Assembly: GCA_011800805.1 (NCBI GenBank)
Contig: MPNW01000094.1
Span: 1-64,000, forward strand
Length of the DNA stretch: 64,000 bases
Source of the DNA: Hirudo medicinalis
Taxonomy: Eukaryota; Annelida; Clitellata; Hirudinida; Hirudinidae
Direction: 5' to 3'
Numbering within the stretch: position 1 is the stretch's first letter; each line of letters starts with the position of its first letter. The notes under the pieces were generated by a model. That model ran no database searches and was not told where the DNA came from. It saw only the letters and a list, made by a program, of their open reading frames with translations. This document shows, piece after piece, positions 33,029-47,400 of this stretch. A program made the position numbers and the translations under genes.

Positions 33029-35559
33029 GTTTAAACACCAAAACATTATAGTCTATGATCAGTTAACTTACAAATAAGATAAATAACTTTTTTTTTTACG
33101 TTAATGTAAATAGAATCGGATGTAAATGTAAATGAATTTCCGCTTAAATGTGAAATAAATGAAGGAATGGCTCTGTGTCTTGCCTCTTCATGCTTGAGTG
33201 ATGATGTTGCATGTGGAGTGCCTGTTTTCTCGCTTGATTGAATCGCGCGCCCATCATTAATTGGCCGGCAATGATGATGATGATGCAGCATGTAATAGTT
33301 GCATGGAGGTCATAAAAAATTCAAAATATGTATCAATATCAGCCAAATGATGTTGTCATTCAATCTTTGAATGTTGAAATGGGCATCATTCATTAGTAAT
33401 GACTAATTGTATTCAACAGTTTATTTTGCAGGCCAGCCCGTGGAGAGGCCGCAGTGGTTCACTGAGAATGTCAGGACCTAACTGGCGGACCCAGGGAGAA
33501 TGCTTTTGCATTTTCTTATGTCCTTTAGCTGCCCAAAAAAATGGGTGCTGGGATCAAGTTTATGGGGTTCTAGATAACCCTACTATAAGTACCAATGTGC
33601 ATATAATTTTTATCCTTAACGTGATTAATATTAATAATAGTTCTGCTAAATTCCCAAGCCAGCAAAAACCAAGCAGATTGCAGTTATTGCAGATCACTGG
33701 ATCCTGAACGCAATTTCGTAGCTGAGAATAGTAAATTTCTTTAGGAGATGTTTTTTTTGTTATCTAAAACCAAATTTATGGGCCAGAAATCAAGTCAAAA
33801 GGTCCAACAAGCACGTGCTTCAAATATTTCTTCCACCACACTAACTTCTGAATAGCTGCAGAATGGTAATCATATAGATGAAATTCTTGCCAAATTCCTT
33901 AGTATTAGAGTAGGTCTTATCGTGAAGTTTTCCCTGTTTAGATGTGTGTTGAGTTCACTGCCCACTTAATGTGAACCCATATCATTATGGATTAATTAAT
34001 TCCTTACAAGCTTTTTTTTTTTGGAGGGGATTACGCTCATTGAACAAAATCGCTTTTCTGGGCGGGCTAGGAAGATAAGCCGCGATTCCCGAAGGCACGG
34101 ACATTGGATTTTGCTTTCTCGGTGTGGATGTTTTGAGAATGTTGGTCGTGAATTTGTGCAAAGAAAGCGAGGAGTCGCCCATAGTTTGATTGCCCGCGTT
34201 GTATGTGAGGATTAGAACAAAGTGGTTGTGGTTGGCCCGGTAGGGCGCTTTTTTCAAAATGGCAAAGCCAAGTTTTTGCATGCGGACGATCTCGCCATTT
34301 TGCTTTACTTAGACGAGTCTGAGGGACGTCACTTCTCATACCTCTAGTAGTACTTCTCATACTTGATGAGATGGCCTTTTTTGCTCCTGCCAGAGGTCAG
34401 GTACTACTGCCCGCCTAAATTCCGCCCCTGCTAACCAGCTGTTGTAGGAAGAGGAGGTAGTGTTGCTGGATCTCTGTCGGAAATGTTTTCAAATCAATGG
34501 GTGACGTGTGGCCATGAATGCTGTTATAACACCAGAGGATTGGGAAACCGGTGTGATGCAGTGACAAAGCCTTTATCATTTTAGGCGCGTACTCAGTTCT
34601 CAGAAAAATCTCACGAACTCGTAATGCCAAAAGTTAGTGGCACAATCGTCGGCTCCTTTTTGGAGTGCTTTGGGAAGTTTTATTCAGTTTTCTCCCCACC
34701 CCGGCAACTCCCATCCTTTACGAATTCCCATCACTTTACGAACACCATAAAACTCGCTTTTCCTGTAAACTTTATGAAAGAGATTAATCAGATTGCAATT
34801 TGTGAGGTGAATATACTGAACAAATGTCTCGAACAATAAACCAAATAAGTTAATTTCGAGCGCACAAAAAGCTGTCAGCTGATGAGCGAAATCATGTTTT
34901 GCCATCCACATGTTTTCATCAATGCACAATCTCATTCACATAAATTGAAAAAAGGATGACTTCCAGGGAAATCATTTCAAACGCATGTTTGTCTTAGTCT
35001 ATTTTTGCATCTTAAAAATTGAGATTCGAGGTCCAGATGTTGCCGTCTATACACGTGTTTCAAGCTGTTTAATAATGATTTTCAACATCAATAACAGAAA
35101 CCTTATATGAAAATAGATTTAAGGAGGCTTTTACCTTTGAAATGAACGTCATTATGATTTAGTATTTGGCATGCAACATGATTCATGCAAAACTTTAGTT
35201 TTGTAAATACTAGTATAACAAATTCACTTAAGTTAAAATAAAAGAACATCCATGGTCACCAGTCATCACACCCTGTAAAAAAGAACAAAAAGTGCACCAA
35301 GACCCCAGTTGTTATGTCACATAAACATCCACAATGTAATTCAATGAAAACAAACAGCGAAGAATCACGAATGCACGTCAATTCATGATCCCTAAGTGGT
35401 TAAAGAGAAAAGGCCTGGTCAATTATAGAAGTCAAACTTATCTAAATGCTAGCAAATATTTAAAAAAGACATTTTACATTCCAAAATCAGATTTTCCTTA
35501 ATATTTTCTTTGTTATTACAAGAATAAATAACCATTCAGAATTACATAAGAGATGGAAA
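33029..35559. other. Intergenic spacer with unassigned open frames
   Basis: I recognise no gene. At 33432 a good acceptor (TTATTTTGCAG|GCC) precedes a short open stretch ending in TAA, which could be an alternative or non-coding 3' exon. On the minus strand, 34415-34630 encodes 71 codons of reasonably complex composition (including ALSLHHTGFPILWCYNSIHG) that might be a terminal exon of an unknown gene or an old transposon, and 34067-34360 is also open. Neither has motifs I can place. The B3GALT-like 3' UTR occupies the right end. Confidence 0.4.
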
Positions 35560-36740
35560 TTAGTCCTTAACATCGGTTGCAATAACAGAATCCGAGAGGA
35601 GGCTGAACCATTTCGGAGATAATTTGTTAATAAGAGCCTTCCAAAGTTGTCGGAACAATTTTTCATCAGTTATTTCAGTTAGAAACAAATCAATAGCGCT
35701 CTTGCTATCCAAATAGTTAGACTTGAACAACTCATGATCCAATGAAAATCTGCTTTGAATGTTTATGAAATCTGGGGGGTTCTTGAGGTTTTTGGACAGA
35801 ACTCCGGTGATGTAAACATCTTCGATCCAGAAAAAAATCGATTCAAAGGAAGCCTTGTACATTTCCTGCAATAATGGCACCGTGGTAAGGTAACCAACTC
35901 CAGCACAATACTGTGGAAAGTAACTCTTGCCAGGAAACTCATCTTCCTTGACACACCAAGCTCCACATTTGCTGGGATCTCTCTGTATAGGCATTTGATT
36001 TTCACCCCATAATGAACACATAATGGTTTGATTTGTCATAAGGCTGTTCTCAAGCAATGCCATTATTCCAAATATATTCACAAATGATGCATCATTGGCC
36101 TTCAGAGCATATTTAGCATGGCCACAAAATTCTGAAATCCACTTCATTCCCAACAATGCTTTGAGGGATTTTGTCTTCAATGTATCAAGAAAGTCTCCTT
36201 GGACTATGTCTTGATACTTATTATGTTCTGCAACCAATTTCTCTTGTGTGGTTTGATCTGAAGTGGTACCCATAAGGAATATAACTTGCAAGGAATTGGA
36301 TTTCATCAAATTGACATTTGCCCAAGTTTCTCTCAGCAAACTCCTCCTTGAAAATTCTTCAGGTGATGTCATTACATAAACAATCCATTCAACTTTTTTG
36401 TTTTTGCAAAGGCTGTCGTTGTAAAGGTTGTAATTTACACGGGAGCCTTTGCAGGAGTGGGTGTTGGAGGAGGCAGTCTTTTAGGCCTTTTGTTCCATAT
36501 TCTAAGGAGATCTTTAGAATCAAATGAAGCAAAAAATTGAACTCTGCCCTCTTTATCTGGAAGTCCTATTTTAATTCTGGCTGGTATTGAATCGTCACTC
36601 TCTTCATCTTTATCAATGGTTGACTTTTTAGAGCAATTCAAAGAATGTATGATTAACAGTGTAATATAAATAACGGCCAAAGCAGCCACTATTTTTACAA
36701 ATAGTTGAACGTGTTTTTTCCCACAAATCTTTCTTAACAT
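35560..36740 (-). CDS. GT31 beta-1,3-galactosyltransferase-like type II membrane protein, with a frame break and no DxD motif
   Basis: Intronless. From the ATG at 36740 the first frame encodes a short cytosolic end, a TM helix (about residues 11-31, VQLFVKIVAALAVIYITLLI) and a stem ending at a TAA near 36435. A second frame, open from about 36475 to the stop at 35560-35562, carries the GT31 catalytic domain: RRSLLRETWANV, QVIFLMGT, a QDIVQGDFLDTLKTKSLKALL block, SYFPQYCAGVGYLTT and WIEDVYITGVL. The frames overlap by about 40 bases with no plausible intron between them, so a one-base indel (sequencing error or real mutation) must separate them. The usual KTDSDxFVN motif binding the metal-nucleotide sugar reads KANDASFVN, losing both acidic residues of DxD. 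A family member that is inactive, repurposed or decaying is the best reading. The encoded enzyme would sit in the Golgi. Confidence 0.78.
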
Positions 36741-38395
36741 TTTCCAAGGTAGCAACGGAACAGCTACCAGTAATCAAAGTAATCAACAGGTTATAAAAGA
36801 TGGCTTAAAAGTGGATCGAGTTCGCATTGCGCAGTCAGGTTAATCGAGAATGTGTATGCAGTTAAAGATTTTATCAGATTTAATTAAATTTCCTCAAGAA
36901 TGAAATATTATAAATTTATCACATAAGCTGTGTTTTAATTATCAATTTATTAAGCATCATACCTTTCGCAATCTTATTTAGCGAAGACAGACGGCACCAA
37001 TGATTTCGAGCCTATTAACTTTAATAAGTTGCTATCGTTACAGAAAAGCGCTCCTTTGAACCTCTAGCCCGACTAAGTATATTCTACCATATCTTTGCAC
37101 CAAAGATCGGCAAACCCCGGCTTTTAGATCGGATACGACCCAGCCAGTACTCCAGTCCAGCTCAACACAAAAGAAATAAGCATTTCTAAACCAACTCGTG
37201 TTTATTTCACCATCCTCATGATTACAATATATTTGTTTTTACTAATATATTAGTGTCATCAATAATATGAGAATGAAGTATATCTGTCGAGCAATGGTCT
37301 CCATAGTCTGATTAATCTATCCAATTAATAAAAATAAAGTTAAATGCAAAAGGTTACCTGTTTATGCCAATAATTAATTAATTATCCCAAAATAAGATTT
37401 GTAAAAGCTGTGAGCATTTATAAATATACAAGAAAAACAAAGTCCTCAGAGAATAAATGTTATGGCATCTTCTGTTTAACATTTAGCAGAGCCCAGTGGA
37501 CTGACAGGCTGCATAAGCCACTATTACACAACAAGCAAATTATTATTACACAGCTATCAGAAAAATTCTAGACAAACTTCCACCTGTACTAAACTCCAGA
37601 AAGTTTATCCATAAATGTTAGAGCAATTTTGAAACATTTTAGAAATTTCAAAAGGTTAGCAGTGACCTTCATGTATTTAAACCTCAATTCACCTCAAAGT
37701 CTAGCTGGCATGAATGGATTGAGACAAAGATGTCAAAAGAAAGAAAATAATTCCAGCCGAACATGCCACGTGAATATTTCATTCCGGTGTCAATTGAATA
37801 AGATAAATAGAGCGACTGGATACCCGTATCGAATAAGGTAAATATACAGAACTCTAAATAGAACTCGAAATTCTGAAAGGAGATTCCAAAAAGTCTTTTT
37901 GAATCGATACAGCGACAACATCATCCTTAAGCCGACAACATCAACAATCATGGCAGAGACAAATCTCGAAGAAACAAACTATGCATCTGGATTGCATCGC
38001 AGGTGATTGCAGGGAGTGTTGGTGAAGATGCCATCATCATTGCTCATAAGGTGCATAGGATTAACATTTTGTAATATAAGCTGCAACCTAAGAAGAATAA
38101 TAAAGAAATATCCAAGCTATCAATGATGTATCTAAAAAAATTCTAAAAACGAATAGTCATGATGTTCGGGAATCTTCCTGAGAGGACTAGGAAACATTTT
38201 CAGTAATAACCTCGTCATCATCATAACCATCGTTGCTTTAACAAACATTGTTAACATAACTCATGCTTGACTTGAAAAGTTAAAGCATGAAACTAAAAGT
38301 GCAGAGTAAAAAAGATTCAAAAATACTTTAAAAAAATAAAACAAGACTTTAAAATTAACAACAAGTTCGGCTGTTTGGAGTGACGAGCGGACGGG
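36741..38395. other. Spacer and probable TRIM 3' UTR
   Basis: No coding exon seen. It lies between two minus-strand genes, so the right part is probably the TRIM gene's 3' UTR; a minus-strand AATAAA (TTTATT at about 37200) could be its end. The left part holds the promoter of the galactosyltransferase-like gene, which I cannot define further. Confidence 0.4.
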
Positions 38396-40633
38396 TCACA
38401 CGTAGGTTGGAAAAAGAATTTTTACTTTGGACGTGACCGTGAAGACTGGATAGAGCTTGCTTCCAGGCACGAGGTCCCTGATTATCTTCCTGCCTACGAG
38501 CGACAGAACCCTCCTGCCGTCGGGTGCCAACGACGTCATCTTGTAGCTGAGGATGGTGGCATCGGGGGAATCGATTCTGAGAGCAAGGGTGAGCGAGATG
38601 GGCAGAGATTCGAGCCTCGTTAGGTAGGTGCAGGTTGGTTTGGGATTCGACTCCTGAGACTGATGGTCAGACTTGCTGCAGAAATATATAGAACCCCCGA
38701 TGCATGCTATGCCCCTAGAGGAGGAGGACATTCCTACTAGGTCCCTTATGGACAGCGGGTCGTCCGATATGCCGGCTCCGAAAAGGTAGGAACCGGAATT
38801 GAAAGCTTGGGCTGTTGAATTTCCCGGAAGAGAGAGTATCTGATTGTCAGGGTAGGAGGAGGAAAGAGGGTTGTGCTCTATGGTGACAGTCCAACTGCAC
38901 TGCTTCTGCACAGGTTCACCAGTATATGTGGTGATACCATTGGCATCACCGCCCCAAGTGGTGAGGCATCTGGCGACAGGCTGCTTGAATACCCTGTGCA
39001 TGGCAAGGGGACCAGCCTCTGCTGCTGAAACACAGTTCATCTGATGGGTGGGTGAGGTGGATATCTTGGGTACGATGGTATCCCCACCACTAAGTCCATC
39101 ATCTGTCAAATAGAAACCAATTTATTACATTTTTATATTTTACAAATGGTAGTAATAATGATTCAGTCGTTAATCGGGTCACGAACAATCACAATAAAAT
39201 TGGCCTTTTAATCAAGGTTAAAAAACAACCTGAGAACCAAGTGAGCAACTTGTCCACACGCTTCCTGAAGTGCTCAGTCCCGGAGAGGAAGAGCAGCCTG
39301 CCTGACTTGTCCTTGAGGAGGTTGTCACATCTCTTCCTTAGCAAGGACACCCTGCAGCGAAAGAAGCCAGTCAAAGTTATTTGAGAAATGCATGATAGCA
39401 CTCTTCTCAGGTTACACATGACCTTCCAAAGTTTTTAAACAAAAGTATTTGGCAGTTCTTTGCAGTTGAATGACTTTCAAAAATAATTAATTTATTCGAC
39501 TATGAACAATCATTATTTGCAACCAATGGCTGACAAACCTTATTATAACGAAAATTATAGAAACACGTAAATTAGATTCAGGCTATTTAAACCTCATTAT
39601 AGTATTATTATTAGTTAAGTACAAAAAGGTGGCCCACTCTTTCCTATTCTTCTTGAATCGATGTATGACCGGATGAAGAAGAGCTGCCTTCGACAAAACC
39701 TCGGAGTGTCCGTCTCCCGAAACCTCGCTGCAAGAAGCGGCCACGTCGGTCAAGTTGATGATGCACTTCTCACTTTCCATCCGATGAGACTCCGTCCTCC
39801 TGGCCAGACGTCCTCTTGCCTCGTCCATCCTCTTCAGGGTCAGCCTCTTCTCTTCCTCTATGGCACTTGTCAGGTCCTCCACGAAACGACGGAACTGCTG
39901 CTCTATTCGACTGCAGGCAGACTTGTGAAGATCCTGAAAGGAATGGCTTTTGGTAGTAATGAGGACTGTAATCTTATCATTTCTATTTATAATAGTTAAT
40001 AGACTTAGTTGCAATTAACAATCATCAGAATTGAACATCCTATATCTTGAATGATTTCAATTTCAAAAGCTGAAATGTGATCATAAAAATGTTTCCAAAC
40101 ATTGCAAATATTTTTTGATTTTAATAAAAACAAATTCAAACTTTAATATCTGTTGTTGCTTAATATATATTGTTGAATATGGTTGGGGTAAAAATAATCA
40201 ATACATTGATGTTGACAGAGCAACACACCTGCAACAGTTTTAAATCAACATGTCCAGACTGACAAGACCAAAAAGGGGAAGACCTTGCTTATTCTTGCAA
40301 TTTACAAGGAGCTCACTGGGTTCTTTGGTGACCCACACAAAGCAATGCATCCAGGACTTTGCATTACATTAAACTTTTTTTTATTTCCTCAGTCAAAAAA
40401 TAAAGAAACACAAGCTAAGGAAGTCCATGGGTCTGAACCAACATTTAAAGTCCCCTTGTGAGCCTGGCAGAACCCCAACATGAGTTAAACAAATTCAATC
40501 CAATGGACATTATTCTTTTTTAAATTTTTGTATATTTGCATCAGACACAATAAGTCACACAAGTAAGGGTCTGACTTACTTTGTTAAGCATTGGTTATTA
40601 TTATTAATATTATTATCATTATTGTTATTATTG

Positions 40634-40700
<67 letters not shown>

Positions 40701-41366
40701 TATCGGTATCATTATCATTATCATTATTATTNNNNNNNNNNNNNNNNNNNNNNNNNNNNNNNNNNNNNNNNNNNNNNNNNNNNNNNNNNNNNNNNNNNNN
40801 NNNNNNNNNNNNNNNNNNNNNNNNNNNNNNNNNNNNNNNNNNNNNNNNNNNNNNNNNNNNNNNNNNNNNNNNNNNNNNNNNNNNNNNNNNNNNNNNNNNN
40901 NNNNNNNNNNNNNNNNNNNNNNNNNNNNNNNNNNNNNNNNNNNNNNNNNNNNNNNNNNNNNNNNNNNNNNNNNNNNNNNNNNNNNNNNNNNNNNNNNNNN
41001 NNNNNNNNNNNNNNNNNNNNNNNNNNNNNNNNNNNNNNNNNNNNNNNNNNNNNNNNNNNNNNNNNNNNNNNNNNNNNNNNNNNNNNNNNNNNNNNNNNNN
41101 NNNNNNNNNNNNNNNNNNNNNNNNNNNNNNNNNNNNNNNNNNNNNNNNNNNNNNNNNNNNNNNNNNNNNNNNNNNNNNNNNNNNNNNNNNNNNNNNNNNN
41201 NNNNNNNNNNNNNNNGTGCATTGTACGGGATTCATTCATTTTACGACCAAGTCTTCAAAGTGGATTTATTTTATGAAACTACAATTGTTAATGAACAATT
41301 TGTTAATGCTTCAATAATTTGGATAATGTTATTATTATTAATTATTATTATTATTATTATTTATTA

Positions 41367-41418
<52 letters not shown>

Positions 41419-44400
41419 TATCGGTATCATTATCATTATCATTATTATTATTACAGATAAATTGACTGAACCCAACCAGTAAGAACATAAAGGTTTGTCA
41501 AATTACATTTGCACTTCGTCATCAAACTTGTCCATGTTGACAACCTCATCCCACAATCACTCGTTAAAATTCCTCTTGTGCAATCGACAAGGGTGGCGCA
41601 CAAAAATATTCGTGAATTGATAAAATGCCAATGTTTCAAGAAATCCATCGCTTAAATTATGAAGAGGATGTTTATAAAAAATATAATTACATTCGTTTAC
41701 GAATCAATAAATCTACATTTACACTCAGTCCCCAGTCCTCCGAAGGCAGCAGGGGATTCAAAGCCATAAAGAAGATGAAGACAAATGAACGCGTTATCAT
41801 TTACAATTAATTATTAATTGAACAGTGTCAGTCGCAAAACTCGTATATAGATATATATATATATATATATATTAATATAATCAATATTAATAAAAATATA
41901 ATAAATAACAATATAATTAATATTACTTTAATAATTAATAATTAATATTAATTATTTTAGTAATTAATATTGGTTATATTAATATAATTAATATATAATT
42001 AATAAAATTAAATGTTATATACTCGTAATTATAATCAGTAATTAATATTAGTTTAATTATTAATAATTAATATTAATTAACTCCCAAGGCCAACATCGTC
42101 ATCATAGCCACGACAGCCCACTTATTCTCTCCTCCTCAACAAGCTCACTCATTCCCTCACCCGCAAGTGCACGGCCTGATTTATGGATGATCTAAGTGGT
42201 GATGGATCAAAGCAGGGGCACGACTATCGAGTTATAAGATGGAAATTGTGATATGATTTATTTCATGCTCATTTCGAATTGCAATCTCAAGAAAAAAAAA
42301 TATTATTATCAATGCATTCGAACGTGTTTTAGGTAAATATTAATTAAACAAAAAATAAGAGAAAAAAATAACTTTAATTTCGGTCGAAAACTGTGTCATC
42401 TTGAGCTGCTTCTCCTTCAGCATGGACACAATGCTCTCGCACTGCTCTTTCGTATGATTGGCCAGGTTCTAAAACGACAATTTGTTCAGATTACTTAAAA
42501 TAATTTATATTTCATAATTACTTTAAAGTGATTAACGGCCATCAGTAAGCATACTGTGTTTGTGCACGTTAAAGTCGTTTAAATAAAGAATTAATCTGTG
42601 GCATTTAATCCCTCCTCGAGGTCACAATAATTATGATTATTATAATGAGGGTTTAAGTTATTCAAATTATTGGATTCAATTAGGCCTTATTAAATCATCA
42701 GAGGCTTCTTAATTTCGATGGGAAGCACAACATCGACGTCTCAAAACAATGACGGCCTTCCCTTGAGGCAAGAACAATTTTCAGAATTAATCAGCCGTTG
42801 CAACCGAGGATGGAAGATTTCTGCTCCCGAATGTGAAAAGCGTGATAAAGGAGATGGTGATGATGACGACGACGACGATGATTGTGGTGGTGATGATGAC
42901 GACGACGACGACGATTGTGGTGGTGGTAATGACGACGACGACGATAACTTCGAAGATGCTATCGAATTTGAGAAACAAATATCCTGCTTATCCGCATTCC
43001 ATGATCAAGAAAAGCTAAAACAACGATAAGTCGGCGATAAGGGAGCGAGAAATGGAGATGATGGATGACAGCAATTTCCGATTTCTTCGGAATTATAAAC
43101 AAAATAACCTTATTTGGTTTAAGAGCTACATAATGAACATCTGCGCATCTTTTTTCTTTTTTCAGAACCGCTCCTCACAGGTATCCAAGAGGCAACTTAA
43201 CTGAGTAATTCTGACTTTTTTTTATAAAAAAATAAAAATCATCTTCGGTAAGACGTGTCATTAACTGACTATCACGCACACCCATGTTTGTCTTTGTGCA
43301 GTCGAATATGAAAGATGAGTTAATCTTCAAAAAAGCTTTACACAAAGACAATTACAATCTGCATGTCTGTTTTTTTTTACCCTGGTCATGTCTGCTGTCA
43401 AGAATTGAAGCTCAGCATTGTCAGAAGTTGGACAGCATCTTAGTCATGGACATAATGCCTATGATAGGCAAAACAAAACAGACAAGCAAACAATTTGTGA
43501 ACCACACATACATCAACATCTCAGAAACATCTCATCAACTGAACAAACAAGAAAGGACTACTTCGTTAGAGATTCCACTAAAAACTTTCCATGCACTGGA
43601 AGTTATGAGTTCGTATGGAATGGAATGGTGTGCAGTGGAATGGCAGCGTCGGTTAGGCAGTAATTACGGAGTAATTAGTCGACCGTAATGAACTTAATTG
43701 AAAGACTGATTAAATGGTCGACAATGTGTGGAAAGAAAACGAAGACGACGACGAAGATGAATGAGACGATAATGATGACGCCGATGTTGCTGATGATAAC
43801 GCTGAAATATGAGAGATAAGATCGAGAAAATTCTAAATTATCGCAAGAGATTCATCACGATAAGCATCCTGAAAATATTTATTTACCAACAACGGATTAA
43901 GTCAGACGAATGGCTTAACAAATGCTCCAAGGAATAATCTTAGGCCATGATCGGATACATGAACAACAACAATTTGTAAAGAATACGTAACGGAATATTA
44001 CTTTTATTATTTTTATAATTATAATAATTATTATTATTATTATTAGCAATATTAGCTCATAAAATCACCAAAGAATTAATTAAAATTCCAGTCCAGAGCA
44101 AGCGACAATCCTCAAACACCTTAAGGGTTATCCACTTAATATGAGGGGGTCTAAAAATGGTCGATTTGGGCCCTATAATCCCTCCCATAATGCCAATAAT
44201 AAAGCACTTACGAGAAGGCTGTAAAAAACATTGAGAAAACAAGCATCGTTATCGGAAGACGCGCTCCGGGCTATCATTGCTACATTCGCAAACAAAGTGC
44301 TCCCCTTTTGACCTACACGTGGAAATGGAGATATGTAACTCCAGTTCTGCGTGTAAATGTCTAAGAGATGGAAAACCATTCGAAACGATACAGACTTGGA

Positions 44401-47400
44401 AAGGGGATGCAATGGATTAAAAGGATGACGGGAAGTAAGTAGCTTCCGAAAGTGGACCGCACACGTCTCTTATTACTTCGTTAAAAGCATTCATGTGAAT
44501 GAGTGAACGTAATCAAAAATAAAGTAAAAAAAGAGTCTTAATATCGCTTAATTCGAGTGTAACTTGTGGAGTGGAATGATTGACGAGCAGTTGTAACTGA
44601 ATTACGTTAAAATTAACTCAATTTACAACGGTATTCAAAACTTCTCTCAATTCTTTCTCATCGACTGCTGTCTGTTGTGCTGCTGATCAACCTCAATCAA
44701 CTCCACCACTTAATTACGTCCAACCTCGTTTATTTACTTATTTATCTCAAATTATTCTGTATTATTCATCGTTCGCTAACCGATCACAGCTTATTAGTAG
44801 TCAAATTATTAAGCATCAAAATGGCTAAATGAAATTAATTAATGTTTATTTCAATCATTATTAATTATAATAATATTAATTATATATTAATTATCAATCA
44901 TATATTAATCATTAATCATACATTAATTATTGATAATATATTAATAAACACTATTAATTCCATTGACACTGCCGTCATCGCGACCATTACCAATGGTGGT
45001 ACGGTGCCTCCAATATGCTTCAAATACCACAATACCACAAGTTTTCCAGCCACCCGGGTCCCAGCATCACGTCACTGGCGCCAGATGGGTCTGAGTTAAT
45101 GCTTAATCGATACAGCGCCACCACTACATTGCACGCCATCGCATTGACTCGCATTTCGTAGCAATCTCATGGTGGAGGCATGCATCCCTGGAGCTCCATA
45201 CTCCGGCTGGAAATTCAATTTGATGGCTTAGGAATTTCAAATGATGCATTGCATGTCCGTGGAGGCGGAGTGGATATAAACACGCTTCTGATACGGTGCA
45301 ATCTCACTCCGACTTGCGGAATGAAAGCCATTTAGCGGGCACTTTATGGTCTGAGGAGAAGTGGGTGACTCGAGTGTGCACAGATTGGGCAGTCTCATTA
45401 ATATTCAGTAGGCATAAAAGTCCCGCCTCAACAAATCCCGACAACAAAGAGACATTCCACGATTCTCATGAGGAAGCCTCCATCTCTTCACTTATTAATT
45501 TACTGATTCAGAATTCATCAATCCCATCCATCCATCTATCCATTCATGTTCTCAAACCATGCACCGTCACATAGCTGCATCATCTTCAGCCTTAGATTAT
45601 TTCCTCTAATAACCAAAATATCTTCCCTCCCTGTATTAATTTATAAAAACTAGTGATTACAACCATATTCTGGTCAATACAAGTACTCTTCAGACGGGAA
45701 TTCATTGATCGATTGAGCAAATTCGACCGCGGAGTGAGTGGAAGCATTGACCGCAAATCCACTTAGGCATGGACGGATTCATCAGTACATCGTAAACAAG
45801 TCGAGTACTGAGACCATCTGACGTATGCAAAGATCTGTGAAGGACGTTAAATCCGTCTGAAGTGGAATGGCGTGATGCTGTTAAAGATGCACCCGATCAA
45901 CCAACAATCGCCTGGAAAACTTCGCTTTCATCCTTTGTCCCGGGGGATTAAAAAGTGGAGAAATAGTTTTTAACAAAAATCCAGTTGGAAAAACTCATTT
46001 CAACAGGAGTACGATCCTCTTTAAACTGTTGACGTCAATCAGACAGAAGGATACTTTCAAACCGCGGGAGTTCAACAAAAACTTTGTTCCGCTGCTTCTC
46101 TTCGCCTCTAAAAGTACTTTCCGCTAACAGAAAATCCTCACGGAAGAGTCGAGACTTTTAATATTAACCAGACTGTGGAGGCAAACATGTGATATCGAGG
46201 AGCACATAAAGAGGCTGGTGCGTGGAGATGGAATCTCTCACGACCACGAGAAAGCAAGGAAATGATTAATACTTCAAAGGAGAGAAATTTCTCTTAATTA
46301 AACAAAGCGAGAGTCCTCCACCTATATTCTCTTTTTCTTCTTTCTTCTTTCACTCGATAGTCTTTTTGAATGTTTGAATGATGCTCATTCATCTGAAACT
46401 TCACAATTACCGCAGATGGGAGGCGCTCGATGGAATGAACGGGAGGCTTTTAATCTGATTGCGGACTCTGCGTTTCTTTCTCTTTTTTCATTTCACGCTC
46501 TCCTCCAGTTCAAATAAATTTCATCAACTCAAAATCTCACACCTCTGCATTTCTCAGAAGGATTTTCTCGCATTAACCTTTAAGCCATAATATCTTTGTG
46601 AGGATTTAAGCCTCTCCTTGCTAGGCATTCCCTGGAATCGGTAACATCACTCTCTTGATCGGCATAAAATTAATGCTACAACATACGCAGTCATTTGCGG
46701 GACTTTACTGAGTCGTGTGGGTGAATGTCAGGTCACTTTGATCGTGAAAATCATCTCATCTACAATCGACGAAAACAAAACCTCGTTTCAATTATGTTAT
46801 CAAAATTGTTGTTGTTGTTTGTCTCGTCTGCATTTACCGTCATGTGTAAACTGTTATGGTACACTAAAAAAACTTTCGTTAATTGAAAACAGAGAGTTTG
46901 TTAGAGAAAAAAACGGGTCATAGAAAAACTAAGGATATTCAATCGATACATTGAAATACGAACTATTGCCTCGTTGCCAAGTAACATAATATTATTCGAA
47001 TGCACCGAGTGACTCGAGATGTTTCATAATTTTAGTCTCGGTCCCCACCCCACCCCTACTTCCAGATTGTAACTTAAACGTTTACGACAGGTGATAAAAT
47101 GAACAAAAATCACCTGCACAATAAAGGGAGAAAACACGAACATTGGAACCATGAAAGAGCAATAAAAAGGTCAACTAGACGCATGCCGATATTCCCAAGC
47201 GAAAAATGATTCGTTCCAGGATTCGGGAAGGACACGGTCGATTGGACGACCTTCCTACTATAAATCAAGTCCGACGTCATTGGACTGGAATTACTCCATT
47301 GTTTCCTTCTTTTGTTTTATATTTTTTTTGTTCGCGTCAAGAAACCTTTCTCCATCATGCCGAGAAACTAAACGGAGCACTAAATCACCCGGGAGGGTAC

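Noticed and set aside
33399..33707. 102-codon plus-strand open frame after INTS6
   Set aside because: It follows the INTS6 poly(A) signal and has no recognisable domain; only a weak possibility of an alternative 3' exon.
34067..34940. Overlapping minus-strand open frames upstream of the galactosyltransferase-like 3' end
   Set aside because: Several frames compete, no splice chain could be built and no motifs are recognised; left as unassigned spacer.
36388..36435. Very short intron in the galactosyltransferase-like gene
   Set aside because: A 26-nt GT-AG segment would fix the frame, but it is less than half the size of any other intron here; an indel is more likely.
42718..43029. 103-codon Asp-rich open frame with [11 protein letters not shown] blocks in a TRIM intron
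   Set aside because: It is generated by a GAC/GAT microsatellite; the mirrored strand is equally open and no exon borders fit.
43284..43688. 134-codon plus-strand open frame in a TRIM intron
   Set aside because: No homology, no Kozak or splice support, and a second frame overlaps it.
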